In this document: one piece after another, positions 1 to 7,105 of the stretch
Numbering within the stretch: position 1 is the first letter of the stretch
How the letters are laid out: each line of letters opens with the position of its first letter
Assembly (NCBI RefSeq): GCF_034387475.1
Contig: NZ_JAXCIL010000002.1
Location: 1,426,001-1,490,000, forward strand
Origin: Pseudomonas sp. Teo4
Lineage (GTDB): Bacteria > Pseudomonadota > Gammaproteobacteria > Pseudomonadales > Pseudomonadaceae
Direction: 5' to 3'
Length of the DNA stretch: 64,000 bases
Notes under the pieces: generated by a model
The model's input: only the letters and a program-made list of their open reading frames with translations
The model's database searches: none
What the model was told of the DNA's origin: nothing
Translations under genes and position numbers: made by a program

Positions 1-1
1 C

Positions 2-222
2 ACCTCCACCGACCTGGAACGCCAGGCCGCGGAAGCGCTCGCACAGATCGAGCGGGTACCCGTGCCGATCCGGGACCTCATCAACCCAGACCGCTGCCCG
101 GCGGCGTTGCTGCCCTTCCTCGTCTGGACCGTTTCCGTCGATCGATGAGGCAGCCGCTGGAGCGAATCGGCCAAGCGCGGCGCCATCCGATCTTCGTACT
201 ACATCCACTACCGGAATGGCTG
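2..222 (+). pseudogene. Phage tail protein I (P2 gpI-like), fragment
   Basis: This is an open 5' piece of a P2-type baseplate/tail gene that enters from outside the window. The frame starting at base 2 reads 'IERVPVPIRDLINPD..CPAALLPFLVWTVSVDR', the typical N-terminal region of tail protein I. An in-frame TGA at 146-148 sits where the family normally has Trp (SVDRW), so it looks like a TGG to TGA change. The same frame then resumes family-like sequence (WSESAKRGAIRSSYYIHYR) to about 215. After that the homology ends and portal sequence starts in another frame. In the cell this protein would belong to the tail baseplate. Here it is broken. The identification rests on recognisable family sequence only. 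Confidence 0.75.
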
Positions 223-722
223 CCAGCGCTACAGGCCGCGTTGCTCAACGAATCGGCGACGCTGTTCCGCCGCAAGTATTACCAGAACGGTAGCCATGCG
301 GGCTTCATTCTGTACATGACCGACGCTGCCCAGAATGAGGACTTTGTCGACGACCTGCTCACCGCAATGAAGAGCAGCAAGGGGCCGGGCAACTTCCGAA
401 ACCTGTTCATGTACGCGCCTAATGGCAAGAAGGATGGCATTCAGCTGATTCCCATCAGCGAGGTCGCCGCAAAGGACGACTTCGGCGCCATCAAGAACAT
501 CAGCCGCGATGACCAGTTGGCCATGCTTCGCATACCGCCGCAGCTTATGGGAGTGGTGCCGCAGAACTCTGGCGGCTTTGGTTCGGTGCGTGAGGCCGCT
601 CAGGTATGGGCGGTGAACGAGCTGGAGCCGAGCAGGCCAGGCTACGGCAGATCAATGATTGGCTGGGTGAAGAGGTGATCCGCTTCGCTCCGTACGAACT
701 GCCAGCTCGGGCCGAGGGCTAA
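205..722 (+). pseudogene. Phage portal protein (P2 gpQ/PBSX-like), C-terminal fragment, frameshifted
   Basis: From about 211 the reading frame gives LPEWLPALQ, NESATLFRRKYYQNG, DFVDDLL and QLMGVVPQN, the characteristic C-terminal half of P2/PBSX-family portal proteins, which form the head vertex through which DNA is packaged. The N-terminal half is absent and is replaced by tail protein I sequence. Near 630 the frame slips by one base. In the next frame the expected ending (ARLRQINDWLGEEVIRFAPYEL) continues to a TAA at 720-722. A hairpin terminator follows directly. The gene is non-functional: truncated, fused and frameshifted. The ATG at 145 opens an ORF that reads through both pieces but is unlikely to be a real start. 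Confidence 0.85.
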
Positions 723-735
723 TTCGACCTGAATG

Positions 736-768
736 AAATAGCCGCCCTAATGGGGCGGCCTTTTTAGC
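736..768 (+). terminator. Rho-independent terminator after portal remnant
   Basis: A GCCGCCC stem pairs with GGGCGGC around a TAAT loop and is followed by CTTTTT. It lies 14 bases after the portal stop codon. The TM-protein gene on the minus strand ends at 764, so the hairpin may serve both convergent transcripts. Confidence 0.75.
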
Positions 769-1363
769 CCTTGAAGCTTTTAACAAACTTTCCAAGCTCT
801 TGGAAAAATGCGGCGATTGTTCCGTAGTCTTCGTTCTGATCCTTGTCAGATTTCTCATGCTCTCTACCCATCCGTTCAAAATTCGTCACCAAACGGGCGA
901 TTGTGATGAATAGGATGATTGCGATGGCTGAAGAGAACGTGGCAGGAATCAGCGGTGCAAGAATGTGCAAATAGAACGTTTCTTTATTGGATTCTGCAGT
1001 GGGGGATTTGGATTCTTCTTTCTTAGCAGCGGTTGCAACCTTTACTGGCTTCTTCGCGGTAGGTTGTGGGGCAAGCTCAGAAGCTGCTTTCAAGGCTACT
1101 CGCTCTTCCTTCGCTTTGGCATCTGCCTTGGCGTCGTCCAGCCCATTCAAAAAGTGGAAGCCAACCCACATTGAAAAGAGAAGGCAACCCACTGCAGCTA
1201 ACGTCAGGGTAGTGAGTGCCACCGCTGAGAACCACCGGCTGTACTCTTTGCGTCGGATGGCCTCGTCGCCCAGGCGCACCTCGAGGTCGCTTATCTGACT
1301 CGGTGTCGTAAATTTGGAGCCAGCAATGTCGCCGGCTCCAAACTGAGGCTCTTCAGCATTCAT
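764..1363 (-). CDS. Two-helix membrane protein with Ala/Lys linker, partner of ImmA-like peptidase
   Basis: This is a 199-residue protein of unknown function. Visible architecture: a soluble N-terminus (1-45), a first hydrophobic segment at about 46-72, a charged Ala/Lys/Glu-rich linker (about 76-128, with AAKKEESKS), a second hydrophobic segment at about 131-160 and a charged C-terminal tail. This suggests an inner-membrane hairpin with a periplasmic or coiled linker. Its ATG overlaps the stop of the upstream metallopeptidase gene (ATGA), so the two are translationally coupled and probably work together. I do not recognise a family. By analogy with other phage-borne peptidase/membrane pairs it could be a regulated target or an effector, but this is inference. 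Confidence 0.8.
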   Translation of the reverse strand: MNAEEPQFGAGDIAGSKFTTPSQISDLEVRLGDEAIRRKEYSRWFSAVALTTLTLAAVGCLLFSMWVGFHFLNGLDDAKADAKAKEERVALKAASELAPQPTAKKPVKVATAAKKEESKSPTAESNKETFYLHILAPLIPATFSSAIAIILFITIARLVTNFERMGREHEKSDKDQNEDYGTIAAFFQELGKFVKSFKG

Positions 1364-1899
1364 CCGAGAAGGCCCAAATTCTTGAGCCTGTAGGACATAG
1401 CCGCATTTGATACTCCGAATGCTTCGGACATTTGTTGAACCGAGGTAGCTCCAGAAAAGAGCTCTCTGACCCTTGGTTCTGGCATTACAAGCTCAGCAGC
1501 AAAAGAGTTCGCTGCTCGTTCGATGGGATTGTAGTTCCCGAATGTTGTATCACGCTGCTGGGTGTTGTGCTCGTTCACATGGCCAAGCAACACATGGCCC
1601 AGCTCATGGGCCAAAGTGAATCTGTTGCGGTAGATGATCTCGTCCCTGTTGTAATCACAGAAGAAGACCGGGCCATCATCAGTGATTTCGAGTGAAGCTT
1701 GACCGCTAGCGTTCATGGTGAATGAATTCTGAGCGCGGACACGGATAGGAATGGTTTTATCCATTCCTGTTGTTTCATCCTTTTTATAGACCACCAGGCT
1801 GTTGGCAATCATTTCAGGATTGACAGGCAGGTGGCCATCCCAAGCGATCTCAAGCGCTTGCTTTGCGTAATCAACCGCTTTCTGCATGGATGTGATCAT
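1360..1899 (-). CDS. ImmA/IrrE-family metallo-endopeptidase
   Basis: This is a 179-residue zinc peptidase of the ImmA/IrrE (COG2856) type. These proteases typically cleave DNA-binding repressors in mobile elements or stress regulons. The zinc motif HELGH is at residues 98-102 (within HELGHVLLGH). The downstream E-R-A-A-N-x-F-A-x-E-L-x-M-P motif near 127-140 supplies the third ligand. Residues about 153-177 form a helix-turn-helix-like tail (AFGVSNAAMSYRLKNLG). I chose the ATG at 1899 because AGGAGGG lies five bases upstream. An ATG 29 codons earlier has no ribosome-binding site. The gene is the first of a two-gene operon with the membrane protein, and a LexA-like operator lies 117 bases upstream. 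No Xre-type repressor partner is adjacent, which is unusual for ImmA. Confidence 0.85.
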   Translation of the reverse strand: MITSMQKAVDYAKQALEIAWDGHLPVNPEMIANSLVVYKKDETTGMDKTIPIRVRAQNSFTMNASGQASLEITDDGPVFFCDYNRDEIIYRNRFTLAHELGHVLLGHVNEHNTQQRDTTFGNYNPIERAANSFAAELVMPEPRVRELFSGATSVQQMSEAFGVSNAAMSYRLKNLGLLG

Positions 1900-2705
1900 T
1901 CGGCCCTCCTGTACTCGCTCTGTGCCTATCTGAGCGGCGCGCGAGTATATCCCCTTTACCAAGCTTCTTTGTACCCCGTACCACAAGATTTTTCCTCATT
2001 CAAGAAAATTCAATGCTGTACGTCCGTACAGTATACGGCTTTTCCCTTTCCATCGCTACTAGGGGTGCGCTCAGTGTAGGCAGCAAAGCTTGTGGCTGCG
2101 TTCCAAATCGAAAATGAGCGAGCGATGCAGACACTACCCGCGATCCAGCTGATCGACCAAGGCGGCTCAAACTTCGAGCCCGGAATCCCTATCTGCGTTC
2201 AGCTGACCCCAGCGCGCGCCCTCGTCCCCCCGCCACGCCTGCGGGCTAAACGTGTCGGAATTTCCGCACTCCTGCGCAGGTGCTAAACAGGCCTGGCTGT
2301 TGGGCTGCTGACGGGAATTGAGGAACCAGGTCTTCTGCAAATCCCTGCACCGAAGGGGGTATTGCGACGGAGCAAGCGTAATCGTGGGAGAGGACCGGTG
2401 CTGAAGGCCGCGTATTTACTGGGCTTCGCCGGTTACAAAGAGGGGTAATGGGAAGGTAATCGAAAAGGTGATTTTTTGCGAAGCCATTGAATTTAAAGGC
2501 TTTTATGGCGAGGCAATATCACTCAAAGAAAGAGTAATCTGGTTACTTATAGTTTACTTAAAAATTACTTTCTGGATTTGGGCTGAGGCCGCGAAAACCA
2601 AGGGCTGCGAGGGAGAAAACGGTCAGGATTACTGAGGTTACTCTTTTTTCTTGGGCTGTCACTACATTGGAGAGCGGGGCTAGACGCGGGTGCGGGCGCA
2701 CGCGT
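1900..2705. other. Non-coding stretch, AT-rich at its right end
   Basis: Besides the LexA-like box and the leader of the metallopeptidase gene I see no supported gene. From about 2440 to 2660 the sequence is clearly richer in A and T than its surroundings. It carries scattered GTTACT/AGTAATC/AATTACT words on both strands, which could be regulatory sites or phage control-region debris. Confidence 0.5.
2016..2031 (-). promoter_or_regulatory. LexA-like SOS box upstream of the ImmA/IrrE module
   Basis: CTGTACGTCCGTACAG is a perfect inverted repeat of the form CTG-N10-CAG, with CTGT and ACAG outer tetramers as in LexA operators. It is immediately followed (minus-strand orientation) by TATACT, a plausible -10 element overlapping the site. 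It lies 117 bases before the ATG of the metallopeptidase gene, and no other gene is close. A phage repressor operator of similar symmetry cannot be excluded. Confidence 0.6.
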
Positions 2706-3215
2706 TTACTCGTTGGTCTGCTTGTGCTGATGTTCAGCGACGAACAGGGCAAAGTGAAGGAATGCATTGAAGGATCCGAGCATAAACTCCAGGCTGCCGC
2801 GGAGATCGTAGACACGCCCGCGCTCTTGCTGGTTGACCAAGCTGACGATCGCGTTCTTGCACTTCTCAATCTTGTTGGGATCCGGCTCAAGCTCGTGAGC
2901 CATCGCGTTCCGAAGGCGTTGTAGGTTCTTTGCAAGTGCCCACAGCATTTCGGCGTAGGGATTCAGCTCAGTAACAGGACACAGTGCTTGAGCAAGGCTG
3001 AGCACGTGCGCGAACTGAAACCCTCTTCCTCTCAAGTGCTCGGGATGAGTTACACAGCTTGCACAGAAGTCACGCAGTGTGGCTTCGAGCAGCATGTGAG
3101 CCTTGAGAATCATTGACTGTTCGTCGAGATCCGCAGGGAAATGCTTGGTGAACAGGTCCCCATTCCTGGTGATGAACTCAGGAGATAAGGGGGATGTTCG
3201 GCTGTCAGTTCCCAT
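2706..3215 (-). CDS. Hypothetical protein with HEPN-like RxxxxH motif
   Basis: This is a 169-residue, probably all-helical soluble protein that I cannot assign to a named family. It contains the sequence RLRNAMAHELEPD, which includes RNAMAH (R-x4-H), the catalytic signature of HEPN-type RNases/toxins and abortive-infection proteins. The preceding LEATLRDFCASC and WALAKNLQ segments look like the helices that frame that motif in HEPN folds. It lies alone between the AT-rich stretch and the 3' end of tRNA-Thr, inside the accessory scar, so a cargo or defence role is plausible but inferred. The ATG at 3215 has GAGG about ten bases upstream. No partner (MNT-type nucleotidyltransferase) is adjacent. 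Confidence 0.7.
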   Translation of the reverse strand: MGTDSRTSPLSPEFITRNGDLFTKHFPADLDEQSMILKAHMLLEATLRDFCASCVTHPEHLRGRGFQFAHVLSLAQALCPVTELNPYAEMLWALAKNLQRLRNAMAHELEPDPNKIEKCKNAIVSLVNQQERGRVYDLRGSLEFMLGSFNAFLHFALFVAEHQHKQTNE

Positions 3216-3265
3216 GCGTTGGCGCCCTCGTTGGTACGTGCGCTGGTACGTGTAGGGTCAAAAAA

Positions 3266-3293
3266 AAAGGCCTGCATAGCTGCAAGCCTTTGT
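3266..3293 (-). terminator. Terminator of tRNA-Thr
   Basis: On the minus strand AAGGCTTGCA and TGCAGGCCTT pair around a four-base loop and are followed by a run of eight T. It is placed directly after the tRNA 3' end. Confidence 0.7.
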
Positions 3294-3299
3294 TTTATA

Positions 3300-3375
<76 letters not shown>

Positions 3376-3473
3376 AATGGGGCGTCATTATAACGATCGT
3401 TTGGCGCCTGTAAACCACTTCCTTTCGATTGAGCGCAAATGACCTAAGTCACCGGCCTAAAAGGAGAATTTTC

Positions 3474-3722
3474 CTACCAGCCGCGGTGGATGGTATTGAC
3501 GCTGGGCTCGGTCTTGCCGGGGTTGAAGAACAGCTTGTCATTATCGCAGCCGCGCTTGCGGCACGGGGCTTCGCCCCGCAGCGGCAGGCCGGTGTCGCCG
3601 CCCAATTGCATGCCTGGGGTGTTCCAGTCCAGATCGGAGTTGTGTGGTGCGGGAGATCCGCCGGCACAGCCGGTCAGGGCGATGGCAAACGCCAGCAGGG
3701 CAAGAGGTTTGGCTTGAGTCAC
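3474..3722 (-). CDS. Small putative lipoprotein
   Basis: Starting at the GTG at 3722, the product (82 residues) has a short lipoprotein signal: Lys5, then a hydrophobic stretch (PLALLAFAIAL) ending in the lipobox LTGC-A-G-G. The mature part is short, contains two further cysteines (CRKRGCDND) and ends in HRGW. I know no function. An upstream ATG at 3848 would add 42 residues that hide the signal peptide, so I prefer the GTG. It stands alone, with tRNA-Thr downstream on the same strand. Confidence 0.6.
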   Translation of the reverse strand: MTQAKPLALLAFAIALTGCAGGSPAPHNSDLDWNTPGMQLGGDTGLPLRGEAPCRKRGCDNDKLFFNPGKTEPSVNTIHRGW

Positions 3723-4188
3723 GAGGGGAAAGTCCGTTAGTCCATTGTCGGTTCTGGCAGAGGGCCAGCCGAAGCATCGTTTTGATTGGGGTGGATGATA
3801 CATCGCTGGAGTGAATGGCGGGGTGCGCATGGCAGCGAATCGGGGCATTTACCTGTGAAAAGGGACTTAGCTGTAAGACCTTTCTGAACCTGAAACCAAA
3901 TGCTTCAGAAACGGTTCGCTTCGGAACTATCCTACGCGCCTTGCTGAAGCTTCTCTGTAGGCAGGGAAATGCCTCATGGATAAGGTTTCCGGGTCGCCCT
4001 GCGACCGGGTGTGAGAACCCGAATTCGAATCCATGCGGTACTACTGTTATGGCAGTTGTGCGCGGGCAGACCTCGGTCTGGCCGGGACTTCCTGGATTCG
4101 CTCGGTTTCTCACCCCGCGTACAGCTGCCGCCCTCACCCGTGAGAAGGTCTAGTGGCAGCCACCTGATATCGAATCCAGGAAAGTGCC
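3723..4188. other. Intergenic stretch containing a structured leader
   Basis: No gene is seen. The right half (about 3985-4165) is dense in inverted repeats and is listed separately as a candidate leader RNA. The left part, 3723-3980, holds the upstream region of the lipoprotein gene and nothing else I can name. Confidence 0.5.
3985..4165 (+). promoter_or_regulatory. Candidate structured leader RNA upstream of DUF6124-like gene
   Basis: Several nested hairpins can be drawn. GGTCGC-CCT-GCGACC lies at about 3992-4006. A long imperfect pair joins GGTGTGAGAACCCGAATTCG at about 4008 with a mirror arm around 4092-4116 (TGGATTCGCTCGGTTTCTCA). It encloses CAGACC-TC-GGTCTG at 4067-4080. A GCTGCC/GGCAGC pair lies at about 4124 and 4154. 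The elements end 24 bases before the ATG of the next gene. From memory, similar blocks precede DUF6124-type genes elsewhere in Pseudomonas, but I cannot check this. Confidence 0.45.
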
Positions 4189-4455
4189 ATGAAGAAGATC
4201 GTCCCTGACCCACCCCGTCGCATCATCAACACCCCTTACTTCTCCATCCACAGCGACATCACCCCACATGACGCGCTCGCCCACGCCAGCGAACTCATGC
4301 GCGGCGTAGCCGAAACCATCGATGAGCACTGCCGCATCCATGCCGGCGAACCTGGCTTGAACATGCTGACCAACGCCGCGCATGCAACCGAGTCGGCCCG
4401 GGCATTGGCCGAGCACGCGCTAACGCGCATCAGCACGTCAAAGCAGGGGGATTGA
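4189..4455 (+). CDS. DUF6124-like small protein
   Basis: This 88-residue protein begins MKKIVPDPPRR, followed by PHDALAHASELMRGVAETIDEH and a helical ESARALAEHAL tail. That layout matches the DUF6124 family, small Pseudomonas proteins of unknown function often found in several copies. The start is supported by AGGAAAG eight bases upstream. The next gene starts four bases after its stop, so the two form an operon. The function is not known. The high similarity of such paralogues and their shared leaders suggests a repeated family. Confidence 0.65.
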   Translation: MKKIVPDPPRRIINTPYFSIHSDITPHDALAHASELMRGVAETIDEHCRIHAGEPGLNMLTNAAHATESARALAEHALTRISTSKQGD

Positions 4456-4459
4456 GGCT

Positions 4460-4732
4460 ATGAGCGATCAAGCTAAAACCCTCGTCACCGCTGGCGTGGC
4501 CACCGCGATCGAGGTGGGCAACCCGCCCGTAGACCTGCTGCGCGTGCTGCCGGGCATTCCGGTGGACTACGCCTACGAGCAGGTCTCGGTGCTGTTGGGC
4601 TACATCACGCATCTTGTGCGTGAAGGCGATGCGGAAGATGACCACAAGCTGCTGGGCGCCGCAGATTACCTGGGTGCCTTGGCGACGGCGTTGATGAACG
4701 ATGTCGACATTGCCAAGGACAGGTTGAACTGA
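4460..4732 (+). CDS. Small DUF3077-like hypothetical protein
   Basis: This is a 90-residue protein with no transmembrane segment. The recognisable pattern is PPVDLLRVLPGIPVDYAYEQVSVLLGYI followed by a helical LGAADYLGALATAL, resembling DUF3077-type proteins that accompany DUF6124 genes in Pseudomonas. It starts four bases after the preceding gene and has GAGG upstream. No function is known. Confidence 0.6.
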   Translation: MSDQAKTLVTAGVATAIEVGNPPVDLLRVLPGIPVDYAYEQVSVLLGYITHLVREGDAEDDHKLLGAADYLGALATALMNDVDIAKDRLN

Positions 4733-5075
4733 GTGGAAATGGCGTTGTGTTGTGAAGGGGGCGTAGTGGTCATGGGCTTTGAATACGCGCATGAATTGCT
4801 GGGGCCGCTACGCGACCCTCTCGCGACACAAGGCCGCTTCCACAGGTGCATCACGGGCTTTGAGTGCAGTGCCATAAATGAAGCTTATGCACAACGGGCA
4901 TTGATGCCTTGCGCGAAAGGCATGCCGCTTCTCATTACCACTGGTCTTTGCGCAAATGCCTGTTTTTACTGGCCTTCACTGGCACGCGGGAATAAGCCAA
5001 GCGTTTGAAATAGCGCTTGGATCCAACCATTCATCACAAGCTTGTTCACAGAGTTATCCACAGGTTTTCCTGCGG
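4733..5075. other. Intergenic stretch between convergent genes
   Basis: No gene or clear terminator is seen. A single DnaA-box-like TTATCCACA lies at 5054-5062, without neighbours that would make an origin. Confidence 0.5.
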
Positions 5076-6281
5076 CTAACGGTCGCGTTCGGCAAGCAGC
5101 AGGAGGTTGCGCGGGGTCAGAGGGTAGTCGCAGAACAGTCCCAGCTGCACTGTGTAGCCTTGTTCTTGCAGGAACAGTGCGCGGTCCAGTACCAGCCAGA
5201 GTTCGAGTGGCCGGCGGAACAGGTTGCGCAAACGCTCGAGGTTGCGCACTTGCGCCAGGCGTTGCCAGCCTGCGGCTTCCAGGGCTTGCCAGTCGGGTGT
5301 GCCGTGCAGAGGTAGCTGCTTGAGCTCGGCCAAGTCGCGGCAATAGTGCTCGAAAGGCTTGTCCAGCCAGGCGGTTGGCAGTGAAGGGGTGGGCAGATAG
5401 TCGTCACTTTGGCGTTGTTGGCGCTGCAGCAGGTCGAAGCCCAAACGGCGTGCCATCGAGGTGTCACGCTGGCGGCGTACGCGGGCGCTGGCGGTGACGG
5501 CTTCGCACAGGGGCAGCGCGAGGTCTTCCACCGACAGGCTCAGCGACGAGTGCTGCGCAGCTGTGGATAACGCCTGGTACTGCGGCGTCTGGATGCGGTT
5601 GTAGCAGCAGGGGGCTACCGCCAGGTGGCGGCATCCGGCCTGGCTGGCCGATTGCAGCAGGCGCACGTGCAGGTCACCGCAGGCGTGCAAGGCGACGGCG
5701 CTGGTGTCTGGAGTCAGGTGACGGGCGCTGTCGTTGGCTAAAACGTCCTGATGCACATGGGTAGCCGGCAAATGATGGTGATCGCTCAGTGCCTGGCCGG
5801 CGGCCACCAGTTCGCTGTCGTACTCCAGGCAGGTCAGGTGTTGGCCTGGCTGAAGCAGCCGGCGCCCCAGGTGGCCCTTGCCGGAACACCAATCCAACCA
5901 GTGATGTGGCTGATCGCGAAAGCCCAGGCGACGGCTGAAGGCTTCGATCTGTTGCCATTTGCGGCCGGGGACGTTGACCTCCAGGCGGTGACTGGCGATG
6001 GAGGCGCTTACGTCGGGGAGGTCGCCGAGGGCCGATAGCTCACTGGCTTGTTGGGCCAGTTGTGGAAACGGCGAGGGCAGCAGGCTTGGGGCTTGCTCGG
6101 TTTCGGCATCCGCCAGTGGGCATTGGCGCAGGTAGGCGGACAGCTCGGGGTATTCGGTTTCCCACGCCAGGCGAAGGGTGGTGAAGGGCCTTGGTTTCCA
6201 CAGCTGTTGGTGCTCGATCAGGAACTGGTCGAGGGCCTGGAAGCGGTCGCTTAGGTGGTGGCTGTGGAGGACGGAGGGCAT
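5076..6281 (-). CDS. Class I SAM-dependent methyltransferase (GSTCD/METTL25-like)
   Basis: This is a 401-residue predicted methyltransferase. The middle has a SAM-binding motif (HWLDWCSGKGHLGRRLL) followed by LTCLEYD as the acidic end of strand 2. A later VAPCCYNRI motif is typical of the Methyltransf_32 group that includes GSTCD and METTL25. The substrate is unknown. The C-terminal part (FEHYCRDLAELKQLP..) is a conserved extension. I start at the ATG at 6281. A longer frame would begin inside a REP element and translate repeat sequence. No Shine-Dalgarno is obvious. It is a single gene, separated by REP sequences from the ABC transporter upstream on the same strand. Confidence 0.75.
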   Translation of the reverse strand: MPSVLHSHHLSDRFQALDQFLIEHQQLWKPRPFTTLRLAWETEYPELSAYLRQCPLADAETEQAPSLLPSPFPQLAQQASELSALGDLPDVSASIASHRLEVNVPGRKWQQIEAFSRRLGFRDQPHHWLDWCSGKGHLGRRLLQPGQHLTCLEYDSELVAAGQALSDHHHLPATHVHQDVLANDSARHLTPDTSAVALHACGDLHVRLLQSASQAGCRHLAVAPCCYNRIQTPQYQALSTAAQHSSLSLSVEDLALPLCEAVTASARVRRQRDTSMARRLGFDLLQRQQRQSDDYLPTPSLPTAWLDKPFEHYCRDLAELKQLPLHGTPDWQALEAAGWQRLAQVRNLERLRNLFRRPLELWLVLDRALFLQEQGYTVQLGLFCDYPLTPRNLLLLAERDR

Positions 6282-6316
6282 GGTTGGGCGTGGGGAATGT
6301 GGTGGTTTTGATGCCC

Positions 6317-6405
6317 TCTTCGCGGGTAAACCCGCTCCCACAGGTACAGTGGTGTCCTCAAGAAGGGCGCCGTACTTGTGGGAGCGGGTTTACCCGCGAA
6401 GGGGC
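6317..6405. repeat. Inverted pair of REP elements (CGCGGGTAAACCCGC type)
   Basis: Two copies of the Pseudomonas REP (core CGCGGGTAAACCCGCTCCCA) lie head to head at 6317-6345 and 6375-6405, separated by about 30 bases, forming a REPIN-like unit. Confidence 0.85.
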
Positions 6406-6415
6406 CAGTTTGGGT

Positions 6416-7105
6416 TCAACGCCCTTGGCAGGCGTCAACGCGCAACCAGCGTTCGAGCAGTTTGAAGCCCTGCACCAGCACGAACGAGATGACCAGGTAG
6501 AACACCCCGGCGGCGAAGAAAATCTCTACCGGCAAGTAGGTGCGGGCAATGATGGTCCGGGCCATGCCGGTCAGCTCCAGCAAGGTCACCGTACTGGCCA
6601 GGGCGCTGGCCTTGAGCATCAGGATCACTTCGTTGCTGTAGGCCGGCAGGCCGATGCGCGCGGCACGCGGCAGCATGATGTAGAACAGCGCCTTGCCCCG
6701 CGACATGCCCAGCGCTCGCGCCGCTTCGATCTCGCCTTTGGGGATGGCCTGCAGTGCACCGCGCAGGATCTCGGCGATATAGGCAGCGGTGTGCAGGGTC
6801 ATGGTCAGCACCGTGCACCAGAACGGATCGCGCAGGTACGGCCACAGGCTGCTCTGGCGTACCAGGTCGAACTGGGCCAGGCCGTAGTAGACCAGGAACA
6901 ACTGCACCAGCAGCGGTGTGCCGCGGAAGAAGAAGATGTAGCCGTAGGGCAGGGCGCGCACGTACCAGTGGCGCGACGAGCGGGCGATGCCCAGCGGGAT
7001 GGCCAGGATCAGCCCGGCGACGACCGCGATGGCCACCAGCTCCAGGGTCAGGGTCGCACCCTGGGCCAGGCGTGGCAGCCACTTGATGATCACTTCCCAA
7101 TTCAT
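6416..7105 (-). CDS. Amino-acid ABC transporter permease (HisM/ArtM-like)
   Basis: This is a 229-residue inner-membrane permease of the polar amino-acid uptake family (HisMQ/ArtQM). It has about five hydrophobic segments and the conserved cytoplasmic loop EAARALGMSRGKALFYIMLPRAARIGLPAYSNE (EAA motif, about 135-168), which contacts the ATPase. It is the last gene of a four-gene operon on the minus strand (ATPase, binding protein, permease, permease). Its ATG shares one base with the stop of the preceding permease (TAATG), showing translational coupling. The substrate is probably a basic or polar amino acid. The closest known systems transport histidine, arginine or ornithine, which I infer from family only. 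Confidence 0.92.
   Translation of the reverse strand: MNWEVIIKWLPRLAQGATLTLELVAIAVVAGLILAIPLGIARSSRHWYVRALPYGYIFFFRGTPLLVQLFLVYYGLAQFDLVRQSSLWPYLRDPFWCTVLTMTLHTAAYIAEILRGALQAIPKGEIEAARALGMSRGKALFYIMLPRAARIGLPAYSNEVILMLKASALASTVTLLELTGMARTIIARTYLPVEIFFAAGVFYLVISFVLVQGFKLLERWLRVDACQGR

Noticed and set aside
2092..2286. Small plus-strand ORF in the accessory region
   Set aside because: It starts without a convincing ribosome-binding site and has no recognisable sequence or neighbours on that strand.
5050..5065. Possible replication origin from DnaA-box-like TTATCCACA
   Set aside because: It is a single box without a cluster, DUE or dnaA/parAB context. Similar words near 46000 and 46310 are also isolated.
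6281..6341. Longer N-terminus for the methyltransferase beginning MGAGLPAKRA
   Set aside because: These residues are simply the translation of a REP element. The same MGAGLPA start recurs at many REP sites in this window.
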